From: Rhodosorus marinus
Taxonomy: Eukaryota; Rhodophyta; Stylonematophyceae; Stylonematales; Stylonemataceae
NCBI GenBank assembly: GCA_029953675.1
Contig: JAMWBK010000008.1
Span: 1,335,001 to 1,399,000 of the forward strand
DNA length: 64,000 nt
Reading direction: 5' to 3'
Every line of letters begins with the position of its first letter. Position 1 is the stretch's first letter. Under the pieces are notes generated by a model. It worked only from the letters and a program-made list of their open reading frames with translations, was not told the origin of the DNA and made no database searches. Shown here in pieces: positions 23,882 through 35,181 of the stretch. A program made the translations under genes and the position numbers.

Positions 23882-26780
23882 CTATTGAAGTTCGTCCTCG
23901 AGGTACTGGTATTCGAATGTGAAATCCGTCTTTATCCGTTGGCACCATCCCGTTTCGTAGTCCTTCAGCGCGTAGTCAAAGTACAAATAAGTTCCTTGCT
24001 CGTAATCATCCGTTGTGACCTTGGGTTCCTCGTGTCGTTGGAACCAGGTCAGGTACTTCTTGTGAAATCTCCATGCCTTCTTCTTAAGCTCCCGAGCTGC
24101 AAGGTACTGCTGATACGTTCCTTGCTGATAGTAAAAGATAAAAAATAGCGTATCTACATCGAATTGCTGCGAAAAGTGTATACAATGGCGAGCCGGGAAA
24201 ACATACGACGGGTGGTACGGCCGTTAGCGACCAGTGACGCGATAAACATCGAGTACAAAGCGAATCCAGCCACTCAAAAACTTCTAGGTAACGTCGCAGT
24301 TCCAAAATCCCATCTAGACCACCAACTTACCTGAAAAATCGCAACATTCTCAAAAACTTGTGAGGGGAGAACCGGATATGACGTCGGAACGACAGTAGGA
24401 TTTCTGGGTTTGTACTGCCGGGTCAAGGAGTTGCCAATCTCTGTATCTGCTGACTCTGGAAAGAACCGCATGGCCCGATCAAGTGCTGCCAGCTGGTTCG
24501 ACATTTCCTCCCCGGACAATCCTATGTATCGAAAGTCAATTGGCGGATGAGACAATAGTCATGCAAAGCAAAGATGCGATGGCTGCTTACCGAAGGCCTG
24601 TCCCCCGCCGGCTTGCTGTGTAAGTGGTGCGTTGCTGAATGAGGACCGCAAAAGCTCACTTTCAGAGTGATACACGTCTCCCTGAAGTGCTCCCGATCCT
24701 CCTTGGGGTTCACCTACATCGAGATTCTAAAATGCACATAGAGTGAGTCGAAAGTGCAGGATTCAGATTGACAAGGTCTAGGGTCTGCGCCAGGTCGCAT
24801 CTCAAAACTCTCTGTACCCCATATGCCATCTCGTGTCAAGAGCAATCAAGTCCTGCTAGGATACTGATACACGACTTACTGAAGATGCGCCTATTCGTTG
24901 CAAGCCGCTGGTGAGGTTGAGTTCACTCTTATCAGCAAACGGATCCCTCTCGCCTTCAAGAAAACCCCGCATCGCAAGCGTGTTGCCGGTCAAAGGTAAA
25001 TCTGGGCCCCCACCAGAGGGGCCCATCGGTGCTGGAGACGGTGTTCCGGAGCTGCCCTTCACAATGTTGCTGAGCAACGGTTGCCTGCCTCCAGGTGACT
25101 ATGCAAGCGAATGGTTGTGGATAGCTTGATCAGTAAGGGCTTGCACGACACTATGTAATGTCCCCTCAGATTCTGATAGAAGTATCTTCGGCAATGGTCA
25201 TACGATTTGCGGTGTTGGGGAAAGCTTTGCAGCTTGTGCGCTGGGTGCCTTTTCCGTCCGTACCCCTCCCAACCCGGCGCTGGTTGGAGCACCGGCACTG
25301 GGTGGAGACTTGGCGGTTTGAATCTGCACTGGAGGCATCAACCCCGGCTTCGTTGGTGGCGGAGAGGGCACTGCTTTTGGTGTTGTGGCTGTTCGGCTGA
25401 CTTTAGGCGGGGATGTCGGGATTCCAATGCCTTCGAGCTTCAACGACTGCGAAGAAGTAATAGACAGGATCGCTCGCTATCAGCAAAAGGCGAAACACCA
25501 ACTATCCGGATCAATTGGACACAAAACAAAAACACTAAAACAAACAAACTGGATCCCTGTCTGAAAAAAACCCAGGCAAATATGAAATGGGCAGATGCTT
25601 ACCGGTTTTCGTTCTGGTTCCTTCATTAGCTCCCCATCTTCAGAAAAAAAAACAAAAACAGAACAGACGCCATTAGCATCTCGAAGCAAAAGAGGGCATC
25701 CAGGGCGCGCCTGGCAATGCTGAACAAGTGGCAACTACAAAAATAGCGAGAGTAGTTGCTGTTGCCCGTCGAGGCTACTTAAGAACAGGGAGTTGACGTC
25801 AAGATTGCCGCATGCCTACCTTTGCTTGGTGCCGAAGTCGAAGTGACAGCAACGTTGTCCAGGTCCAGCTCATCGTACATATCCTCTTCTTCCAAGAATC
25901 CCTCCTCTTGATTTGCATCTGCAGTAGCGGGTCAAAAAACGCTCAGAAGCTGCGCACTTACGTGCAAGCTCGACTCGAAAACTGGCCCAGCGTTTCTGCT
26001 TCGAGCATCGCGAAAATCCTACCTATATAATAATCGACGGATTCTTTGAGATCGTTTGCTTGTTGGCAAGATATTGTCTCATTGTCAACGGCTCTCAGAA
26101 TCTTCTCAAGCATTGTGATGTGGAACTGATGACGCTCCGTGTGTTCTCGCAAGGCATCGACCCGATTATTATTCGCTCCACTCTTATTGTTCTTCCTCCC
26201 CGTCAGCGACTCAATCTCAGCTTCGAACTCATCGCACTGATCTCGAAGTCTGGTGATATTGTCGCCAATCCATTCTCGGACACCTCGCTTTTCCCTTTCC
26301 TTCGGATCAGTTCGGTCCTAATTGATTTTTCATGAAGCCAGGGAAGAATCATGTGAGATCCTCCGATTTCGGTGAATCAATCGGAACTCTCGCCCACAGC
26401 AAGAAGTAAATCCGAGGACTAGCAAAACCCCGTCTGCGGATGAGATCACGTACCTGAGCCAGGCCCTCCTTGGAAAACGCCTTTGTCTTAGTTTCTTTCT
26501 CACAAATTTTGAACCTTTCCATTTTTTCCTCAATAATTTTCCTCGCCGAGTCCAATTTGGACTTGTCCTTGATGCTCGAATCTCCCTGCCATGTCTTTAT
26601 ACTATCCCGGAGCCTCTGCAGCTTCTTAATCTCCTTCTTCAAGTCTCCCTCATATTTTTCCTTCTGGCTGGTTGTGGAAGCACTATATACCTTATCCCAA
26701 ATCTGCTCAAAAACAATCACACCCTCATCCACCCTCTTCAACACCTTATCTATCTCCGTCTGTTGTTTCCTATTCGCCAT
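23882..26780 (-). CDS. NOT3: CCR4-NOT complex subunit 3/5 (NOT3/5)
   Basis: Nine exons (26780-26454, 26317-26023, 25918-25820, 25637-25603, 25446-25204, 25098-24880, 24726-24591, 24521-24331, 24166-23882) give 609 residues. Residues 1-240 form the helical NOT3 N-terminal domain ([32 protein letters not shown], then [14 protein letters not shown]). A Pro/Ser/Gly-rich linker spans about 250-480. The C-terminal NOT box contains [20 protein letters not shown] and WFQRHEEPK. The protein scaffolds mRNA deadenylation and decay and links the complex to stalled ribosomes. It has both ends, unlike fungal paralogues that lost parts. Its promoter lies next to the tandem duplication at 27180-27477. Confidence 0.93.
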
Positions 26781-26879
26781 CCTTCATCTATGCTCCTCTT
26801 CCAATCCAAACCCTAAAAACTCCCCCCAAAATATCAATCCAAGCCGAAACAGTCTCAAACCAACCAAACTCACCCTACA

Positions 26880-27130
26880 ATCCTAAAACCAATCTCAAAT
26901 CCTCACCCAAATCACCACTCTCGTTCCCAACCATCACTCCACAGTCCAACCCATCCCCTATCCAAATTCCCCAGTAGTTGTACTTATCCAAACAAGAAAA
27001 AAAGCAAAACACAAACCAAAACCCTCCCTCCCTCCCCTCCCCGGGCGAAAAAAATCTCACACTACCTGTACATTACATTCCCACCATTCCCCTCCTTCCC
27101 CTCCTTCCCCTCCTTCCCCGCCCCGCTCCT
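26880..27130. repeat. C-rich and CCTT-type low-complexity leader region
   Basis: Strongly pyrimidine-biased sequence on the plus strand upstream of NOT3, with repeated CTCCTTCCC words at about 27088-27118. It may form part of the NOT3 promoter or 5' UTR; no open frame here is convincing. Confidence 0.5.
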
Positions 27131-27179
27131 CCTGGAAGTCATCACAAAACCTCAGCAACATCTCCAGCAAAAGCTCTCT

Positions 27180-27477
27180 CGTCATCTTCCCAGCCTGAAA
27201 ACAAACAAAAAGCAGGCAGGCCAAGAAGAGGCACAAGAGCGGTACGCTTAATGACAGAGAGATCCTCTCAAATCTCTTTGGATGCATATCAGCATCGTTC
27301 AACAATAAATGCACGAACACATATGCTAACTCCTCATCTTCCCAGCCCCGAAAAACAACAAAAGCAGCCGCGAGGCTAAGAAGAGCCGCAAGAGCGAGAG
27401 CGCTTAATGACAGAGGGATCCTCTCAAAACTCTTGGATGCATATCAGCATCGTTCAACAATAAACGCACACATATGA
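27180..27477. repeat. Tandem duplication, two units of about 150 bp
   Basis: Unit 1 (about 27180-27325) and unit 2 (about 27332-27477) share, in the same order, CATCTTCCCAGCC, AAGAAGAG, CGCTTAATGACAGAG, GATCCTCTCAAA, GGATGCATATCAGCATCG and TTCAACAATAAA. Mismatches and small indels are scattered, so the duplication is not recent. No ORF spans both units. They lie 400-700 bp upstream of the NOT3 start. Confidence 0.8.
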
Positions 27478-27608
27478 TCATCGGAAGTTTTAAACAATAC
27501 AGCTGCAGGTATTATTTCCATTATATGATAATTATTTGAAACTATATTGAATAATGGATGAAAAGCGTGCGTTGGGATGAGATGATTAATATGTAATTTG
27601 CAAATATT

Positions 27609-28075
27609 TTAGCCTACGATGCTGGAGATGTTTTTTCTTTTCGAGCAGTTATTTCGGAACGGGTGATAGAGTGGACTTGGGTGGGGGGTTGGTGGGTGGG
27701 GATATGTGGCGGTCTTTATGAGTGAATTGTTGAGTGGTTTTTTTTTTTTGTTTTGGTAGATGACCATAAGAAGAGTCATAACGCTGTCAGGTTTGGCTAG
27801 ACGAGGCGGACCGATTCTAACATGCTTGTACGGATGAGGGGCATACTCGTAGAGTCTTTGGGCGCTGAGTACTTCATTTGAGACTCGGGACAAAGTGTCG
27901 AAGCTTGCTACTGTCTTCGAATTGCGACCGAAGCTCATCATCTCGTGGATAATCATATTGGGCCCTTGCTAATAGGCCTGTGAGGGATGAATTGGAAACG
28001 TTACCACGTCGATCGCGTTTTCAGCATACAGCTTGCACGGGTGGCTGAGACTGGATCCTCCTGATGCGCCGACCA
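27609..28075 (-). CDS. Possible small unknown protein
   Basis: ATG at 28075 (MVGASGGSSLSHPCKLYAEN) can join by a 36-nt GT-AG intron at phase 0 to a frame beginning QGPNMIIHEMMSFGRNSK and reading through YAPHPYKHVRIGPPRLAKPD. That part looks like protein sequence. The following poly-Lys and Pro/His-rich tail looks like read-through of an A-rich tract, so the true C-terminus may differ. No family was recognised. Confidence 0.3.
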
Positions 28076-29949
28076 TATAATCCTGCTCATCTCCTGTGAG
28101 CTGGCGCCTATGCACCCAAACGCAGAACAGCAATGACCCTCTGTGCGTGGCTGGATTCTGGTTTCCACAGTCATTGGGGGAGAAACTCTCTTATATTCGG
28201 GAACTGATGTTGAACGGTCATTTCCATGCTCGTCCAGTTTCGATAGCCTGGCTGCTTAGCAGCTGAGCACAAAAATGTGCTCCACAGTTCAACATCAGAA
28301 ATCATGGAACAAGTCATCGAGCAGAAGCTTGATACAGGAACCAGCGGCATTGATAATCACACGAAATTCCTTGAGTCAAAGTGGCTCGACCTTCCACCAT
28401 TCATCAGCTTGGCATTTTCAGTTCAACAATTGTTTTGCAAGCACACAGCCGCCCTCCTCTCCCAGCTGCCATGACAGCAACCAAAAACACTTCCATCTAT
28501 CTCAAGAGGCTTTGGATGACCGGCTAAGTACAAACCCCCCCCCCGAAGTCATACTTTCTTACTAATGATCCCATGACAGGTTTTCCACTACCTCGGAAGC
28601 CCTCACGCCTACATCGACGAACAATATCCAGCTCCACAATGTCCTACTTTCATCCAGCCGCCTTCCCTCAAAACATCCCATCAGCTCTACAAACCTCCCC
28701 AAAAAGCTTCACATCCCATAGAAAAGCATAACGCGAAACACCCCTTACCATTCCCACCACCACCCGAAAACACTGAATCCAAAAACCAACAGAAAAGAAA
28801 AGATACAGCTCAGAGAATCTCGATCAGGGTCAGTGCCAAACGCCATCCAAATCCCGCCACCCAATCACACCAGCGTCCCCAACCCCACATCGATCCAAAC
28901 TCCACACCGGAACCAAAACCCTCGCCGCATCCAAATCATGTACAATTCCGCTGACTTGATGAGCTCCACCTACTAAATCTCCTCAATCGCACGATTTCCA
29001 TTTCAAGCTTCGTTCAACCTTACAACGGAGGGTATGTACATTGATGAACGCACATCTCCAATCCCATCGGAAAGGTAGATCTCTTCAACGATCGGCGGTT
29101 TGTTGATTCCTTTCGTTAAAACCTCCTTATCGCACTTAATGACGTCAAGCTCAACCACAATCGGCTCATTGGCCTCCAACTCCGACCAACTCGAGCTCCA
29201 ACAACTGATAATTGTTGCTCTAAATAACGTCTTCACATGCATGCTCACTAACACCAAACACCTAGTTCAGGACAGCTTGTCACAACATAAATCCTGTCAG
29301 AATCCAATTATGGAATGCTCCAGATCCAGGACGCCAAACCCAAACCCCCACCATCGATTTCAATCAAAATTCTCATCTATTCAATCAACATTCGAATGAC
29401 AAAAAGGCAGCTCATTCTGATATGGCGACGATTGTTCGTAAACCAATGAAAACCCAGACGTAGTCAAACCGTTGAGATTTTAATCCATCCAGGCGTGAAC
29501 AATTTTTATTGAAATGGGAGTAAAACTAGAAGAAATATACAAGTATCTCGATCAATACTAGAATAGTTAGTTATGATTGGTTAAATTAGAAGATATCTCT
29601 CTGGTTAGGTTTCTTGCTGAACGCCAAAAAGGAAAGCCGAGCAAGTCCCGCCCGGAGGTCTCTTTTTAATCGATTGGAGAGGTATTTAAGATTTTTTTTT
29701 TTTTTACGTGTTTCTAAAGGGGGGAGGTGGGAATGGAGAGATATTTAGTTGGGGTCATATGAAGACATTTCGGCAGTTGAGGGTGCGAGAGAGGAGGGAC
29801 GAGGGAGGGTGAGTGTGGGAAAGCCGATTTATGGAGTTGAAAGGATCTGTGGATTGGGCTTGGCTATTGGAGGAGGATTGAGAATATCTGTTAGGGACTT
29901 CGGGCGTTGATTTAGGGGGAGTGGCGGAGATTTATTTTTTGTTATTGAG
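28076..29949. other. Poorly coding region
   Basis: About 1.9 kb with only short ORFs. The minus frame 29257-29003 (ending VEEIYLSDGIGDVRSSMY) looks somewhat coding but has no ATG and no clear splice partners. The segment 29650-29940 is G-rich and T-rich and should include the promoter of the gene at 29950. Confidence 0.4.
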
Positions 29950-31648
29950 ATGGAGTTGGGATTTGTGGTTTCTGTTGGTGTAGTTGGGAAGGGAAGGCGG
30001 GATGTGTGTGCGAAGGTGGTGAGTGCGTCGGGTGTGACGGATGTTAGAGTGGGTCATGCTGCCTCTCATGCCCTGGATATGGGGAGGGTTGGGACTTTGG
30101 GGACCACGGCGGGAGGAAAAGACTGTGAGACGGGGGCGGTCCACGTGGTAGTCGGGGATAACAAGGATCAAGGGAAGATGCTGAGTTTCGTAGCCCAGAA
30201 GCCGAAAAAGGGGGCGGTACTGCCTATACAATCCGACTTGAGCGTGAACGTTCACTCTGGTCTTAGCGAATCAGAGGCTGGGACCTTGTCGATTCTCGCG
30301 CTGAACTTGGTTGGCGCTCTGGAAGCTCAAGGAGTCGATCAGAGAAAGGATTTCAAAGGGAAAAAGGTAAGTCTGTTATTTAAAAGTGGAACTCTGCCGT
30401 ACTCCCAAATCAAAGTCCTGTAAACTACCAAAACGACCGAACTCATCTAACCTCTTGTGGACTCGTGTGCCCCCAGGCCGTCGTCTTGGGAGGGATAGAT
30501 GGAGGTTGTGCTTCAGTATCTACTCAATTATTATCAGCGTGGGGTGCTGACGTGGTTGCAGTCACAACTTCAAACGCCTACAAGAACACTGCGATCGGTG
30601 CCAAGAAGGTTATAGACCCTCGCAAAGTATCTTTTGCAGACGAGCTAGAGAGTTTCGACTTTGTCCTTGATACCCTAGGTGCGTTGGATGTCACCATCAT
30701 TGCAGCTGACATCATGCTAACCAGGTCAATGTTTTTCCGTGTTTTTCTACCATCGGTAGGCAATGAAGGACAAACAGGCGTCGTCCATACCCTTCGCAAG
30801 TCGTTCGGCGCAAAGTATGTCCCCACCGCTTCTCCGCTTCTATTGAGGGCATGCGGGGATGGCCTGCTTAGAGGCGGAGCAGCAATCGCCTCCCTGGTTA
30901 GGGGCAACCTCCCAAAGGACATTGCAGATCCGTTTCTGCCGTCAGACCGAGGAATCGACGTTGTGACCAATGCACTTCTGATGGCAGCGGAGGGATTGAT
31001 TGATCACGTGCCGGCACAGGTTGTGACTTCCGCTGAGCTGTTTGAAGCGTTTTCTTGGCCAAGGGACGCCGATACGGGCCTACGTTATGGGCTCCCTGCT
31101 CCGAGCCTGTTTGAAGTGGAGCCAGTGGAATCTGAGGATGAGGTACGTGGTCTCAGAGAACGTCTGCTTCCGTTCTGAGAGAGCTTCAAACCGTATTCAG
31201 TTTCTAACATTTTGCCCATATTTTTATCGCTGTCCTGCTGTATTTGTGCCCATTCTATTAGCTTGTTTTCGTACGACAACATGTTGCCGACTTGTTTGAA
31301 AAGGACGACTCAGGACTAGTATTGGAGTCCGCGGACGACCTAAAGTCGATCATTACCTCTACGAAGAATTCTGTTGAGACAGCAGTTCTATTTGTTGGGG
31401 CTTCCTGGTGCAGAAGGTGCAAAGAATTGCTGCCATCATTTAAGGCGCTCGCGTACAAGCTCGGGCCAGATCGGCCGGACGTGCACTTTAGAATTATGGA
31501 TGCGGAGCAACTCAAGTCAGTTGCAAAGACTCTCGAGGTTACCGACGTTCCGGAAATCATCGTTTTCAAGGAGGGGAAGAGAAAATCGACCTGGTTGAAT
31601 ACGAAGACTTCATCCCTAATGGAGCTCTCAGTGCGCCAGGCTCTATGA
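29950..31648 (+). CDS. MDR-family reductase fused to a C-terminal thioredoxin domain
   Basis: Exons 29950-30366, 30477-31142 and 31262-31648, all phase 0, encode 489 residues. Residues about 60-140 resemble the catalytic GroES-like half of zinc-free quinone reductases. Residues 140-240 hold the Rossmann NAD(P) site (VVLGGIDGGCASVSTQLLSA) and a typical IGAKKVIDP segment. The third exon is a thioredoxin fold with the dithiol motif WCRRC, an acidic segment and the cis-proline loop VTDVPEIIVF. The domains lie in one frame with no stop, and exon 3 exactly encodes the thioredoxin part, as expected for exon shuffling. Likely role: NADPH-dependent quinone or enone reduction linked to thiol redox control (inference). 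Confidence 0.85.
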
Positions 31649-31734
31649 GCGTTGGGTGACCGGCGGACGCGACGGGGACAGCGGATCTTTATGTTAAGTT
31701 TTGGGTGTAAGAGAATTATATAGAATGAACGATA

Positions 31735-31740
31735 AATAAA
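31735..31740 (+). promoter_or_regulatory. Possible polyadenylation signal AATAAA
   Basis: AATAAA lies 87 bp after the stop of the MDR-thioredoxin gene, the expected distance, and before the convergent WDR59-like gene ends. Confidence 0.4.
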
Positions 31741-31848
31741 GGACAATGGGGACAAGTTTAATTGGAATAGGGTATGCCAACAATGCGAATAGTAGAGACG
31801 TGGGGACGGGATAATCCCGTACTGCGCAATTTCCACTTCGTGTGCACG

Positions 31849-34415
31849 TTAGTTTCTGATGATTCGTCTTCGTCGAAGCAGCTTTCGGATTTTGAGACCC
31901 TCCAGCACAACCTTCGATTGAAACCGACCAGAAACGTCGGTTGGGTCAGCTTCTGCACCGGGTTTGCACACTGCGGAACATATGCACTTGAAGAACGCGG
32001 CCGCATCTTTGATATGCTGACCCTCTTTCTCTCTGCGTAGAAGGAACATGACAACAGTCAGTTGACTCGGTTCATCCAATGAGGAAATGCGGTGACAGGA
32101 AAAATACACAGCATTGAGAACCCGGTGCCATACCTCGCGTCAAGCTGCGTGGCGATTTCCAGGAGTAGCATCTTCGCGAATATGCATTGATCTGGATTCT
32201 CCTGAAATCCAACTGCTGCAAGCCTCCACATTGACGCGATCTCAGTCTCAGAGTGCTTCTCAGCAACCTGCGCATTTGTTCTACAAGCAGCGGCTGCTTC
32301 CTTCCAAGTTAGCTCCTCGCTAGTATCACGTAGGATCTCGTACGCGCTGCCCATACTGTTCTGGAATACGTGCTTCAAGTTTTCGCGAAGGGGTACAATT
32401 TCAACCGTTCTCTTGGTCCTAGAGCTGTCCATATACGCGGAAAGTAGCTTCTTCGATGCCTCTCGAGCGTCCTCTCCTTCCTCGACTGATACATGGAGGT
32501 GCTCGTCTCCAGTCAGAAAGTAGGTCAATCTCGGCGAGTTTGAGATCGTCGGATTCGTTGATGACAGCGTCTGCGATATTTCCCTGAAGAACGGAAAGAA
32601 TAGTGAGATTAAGTCCAGGATTCGCACTTTTAACGCGATGACAAGGCACGGCAGCTGTAGCCACAATTGTATAAAAGTCATCCACGGTGGCTTACCCTTC
32701 TCGCACTGAGAATATAGCCCTGGCGCCCTGGCTCGAAAAGGAAACGGCGCATCTCGGGGGACCGCGGTCCCTCTCAAGAAAGTAACCTTCTCCTTCACTG
32801 GCTGGCTTTGGAGCCGTCCCACCAGCTATCGAGTTAACCTGCATTTTCACCAAAGATGAGTCGGACGTGCTTTCGTGCATCCCGAAACTGGTCTCAGAGG
32901 TCTTTTCCCGCTCTCGAATCACTGTTGGAAACTCCAAGATGGAATACGCGAAGTTGTTCTGCAAGGAACCCTTGAATATGCCATCTCTGAACGGAAAAAT
33001 TGGAGAGTCTTGGTCGCCTCTGCACTTGCGAATCTCTTTGTGCGGGATCTCTACTGCCGAAACCGATGAGTTATCCTGCAACACCGCCAGGGCGGAGCTA
33101 TCATATTTCCGACGCTGTACAAAGTCAAAGGCTTTCACCTTGCTCGAATGGATGGGCAGCTCATAAACTCGCGATAGGTTGCTCGCATCCAACACGCTAA
33201 AATTGGGAAGAATAAATAAGATAACGGCGAAAGGCTTAAGACTCAAAAGCATTAACCACTCCCCAGCTTGCTTCAGCGAGGCTACAAGACAAAATCCGCT
33301 GAAAAACTCTCCAAACTTACCGAAACGTCGTCCCCGGTTCTCCAAAGGCGAGCACTGCATTTCCGTCCTTGGAATACGAGGCAAGCGTGGAGCGATGTAC
33401 GTATTGACTGGCAACCGGTGTCCTTGGTGACCTAGAGCTCCACACGTGCATAACTCCCGCAGCGTTCGTGCTAATCAGTTTCTCCGAATTCTTCGGGGAC
33501 CAGTCAATGTCTGCGGTGTTGAAGCTTCCCGGAGCACTGAAAATCGTGCACGGTCGTTCGGTGAGGCGCATGTCCCATATCCAAACATCGCGAGCATGAA
33601 TCGTCGCCAGGTAAGGTTCACTCGGACTCCAACGAGCCTTTCGAAACTTCCTCCCGTGATGATCTCTCAAAACCCTCTGGGAACAAAACCGCAATATGAG
33701 TTTTAGTCCAGGCAGACGAGCTCTTCATCAGCAGATCGCGAGCCAAAGGTCTGGGTGACTTGAACAACAAACCTTCGCGGATGGGTGGTCAGCGACGTAG
33801 GGCAGTTCTCTGAGGTCCCATATTTTGACGCTTGATTCACTGGCGCACGTCGCAAGGACAAACGAGCCCTCATCATGGCCATTGAACGAGACATCGGATG
33901 TGCCTACGAGAAAAAAAAGAAAAGATCAATTTTTTTTTTTTTGCTAGGTCGTATACCGAACTGAAGAAGATATCGCATTATGCAGTATTGGTCGTACCTT
34001 CATGGTTGATCGTGGACAACAACCGCTCCTCCTGCACGTTCCAGATGGATGTACGGTAATTGCTTCCGGAGGCCAATAACTCGTTTCGCCACGAAATGGA
34101 TTTCACGGAGGAATCCTTTGGCTCGATCTCATCCTTTAGGATCGACAGAGGCTTACCAACACCCAAATCAGCGCTATCAAATATCTGAATAACCGAACCT
34201 GGACATCCGAAAGCCACCTGCAGTTCATCCCCTGAGCTACACAGTTGAGAAGGATAGAAAGCCTCCTCCGAGTCAGGTTTCTTCACCAAATACGGAGCCT
34301 CGATCTCTCCACCAGACCCCTTGGTCAACAAAAGTTCTGCGCTCCGAGATAACCGCCAACGAGAACTCTTCAGATTCGACTGCGCTCGAGCAGCCAAGAG
34401 ATTCTCCACCGACAT
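31849..34415 (-). CDS. WD40-repeat protein, WDR59/SEA-complex-like
   Basis: Six exons (34415-33998, 33903-33773, 33676-33321, 33196-32696, 32583-32134, 32065-31849) encode 690 residues. WD repeats are seen at about 60-330 (SIWNV, KIWDLR, DVWIWDMR, MHVWSSR). A segment PRCAVSFSSQGARAIFSV follows, like the PR-x-C-x-x-F element after the propeller in WDR59/Mtc5. A helical part with CRTNAQVAEKHSETEIASMWRLAA resembles the alpha-solenoid of GATOR2/SEA subunits. The C-terminus ends in KLLRRRRIIRN without the zinc ribbon usual in WDR59. The family would place it in TORC1 nutrient signalling; another coat-like WD40 protein is possible. Confidence 0.6.
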
Positions 34416-35181
34416 TATTCTACTTTCTAACTCATACTAGCATCCAAACCAACTCTGTGCTTCCTAAGCACATTTTCCCGCCGATCCCGCAACCAAAGCC
34501 TTTCACACCATCCGTAGCTCGATCTCAATCCGTCAATAACTGCAATCTCGCTGATCATTCAGTTAATCAGGTAAGACTAACACATGAAGAATCCATAGGG
34601 TACCCCATAACAACCCTCCCCTCCTGATCCAACCTCAAACAGGCAGGAAACCCATCGAAAGGAAACATCCGACAAACCCACCCTCTCCCCGCTAAACAGA
34701 ATCTGCTTTGTTATCCTTTACAATATTAACAGCTGTCCTTTAATATTGAATACCGAAGAAATATCCACATTTTTCTTTCCACTACATCTTCGGACTATAA
34801 TACTAGCCCAAAAGCAGTTCACCCAATGTTTGAAACACCTGGGACATACGGTGGGACAATACGCGGATTGGACTTGGGTCTGGGTGTGGGACTGGAGGTG
34901 CAACTGGAGGTGGGACTCGGAATGGGACGGGAATGGGACGGGAATGGGACTATGGAGAAAACTTTTTGTGGGGCTTGTTCGTATTAAGGTGTGGCTTGAG
35001 AGCGCATAGGTAACGCTCTGTTAGGGTTGTTGAATCGATTGCCTTACTGTGAAGATTAATGTGGATCAGCGCTGGATAGGATTTTGGGTTCTGTAGTCTC
35101 TGTGATGGAAGTGATTTGTGAGCTAAGAAAACTGACAGTTGGATTGGTTGTAGCAGGGGGTACGGCTTGGCTGAAGTAGAG
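34416..35181. promoter_or_regulatory. Bidirectional intergenic region with minisatellite
   Basis: This 766-bp gap separates the starts of the WDR59-like (-) and EF-P (+) genes and should hold both promoters. At about 34865-34955 lies a G-rich run of imperfect 10-12 bp units of the form GGAATGGGAC and GGAGGTGGGACT. Confidence 0.5.

Noticed and set aside
27057-27379. ORFs across the tandem repeat
   Set aside because: Their frames are not kept between the two units, so the repeat is unlikely to be protein coding.
31258-31836. 192-codon minus-strand ORF
   Set aside because: It is the antisense shadow of the thioredoxin exon, which has clear conserved motifs on the plus strand.
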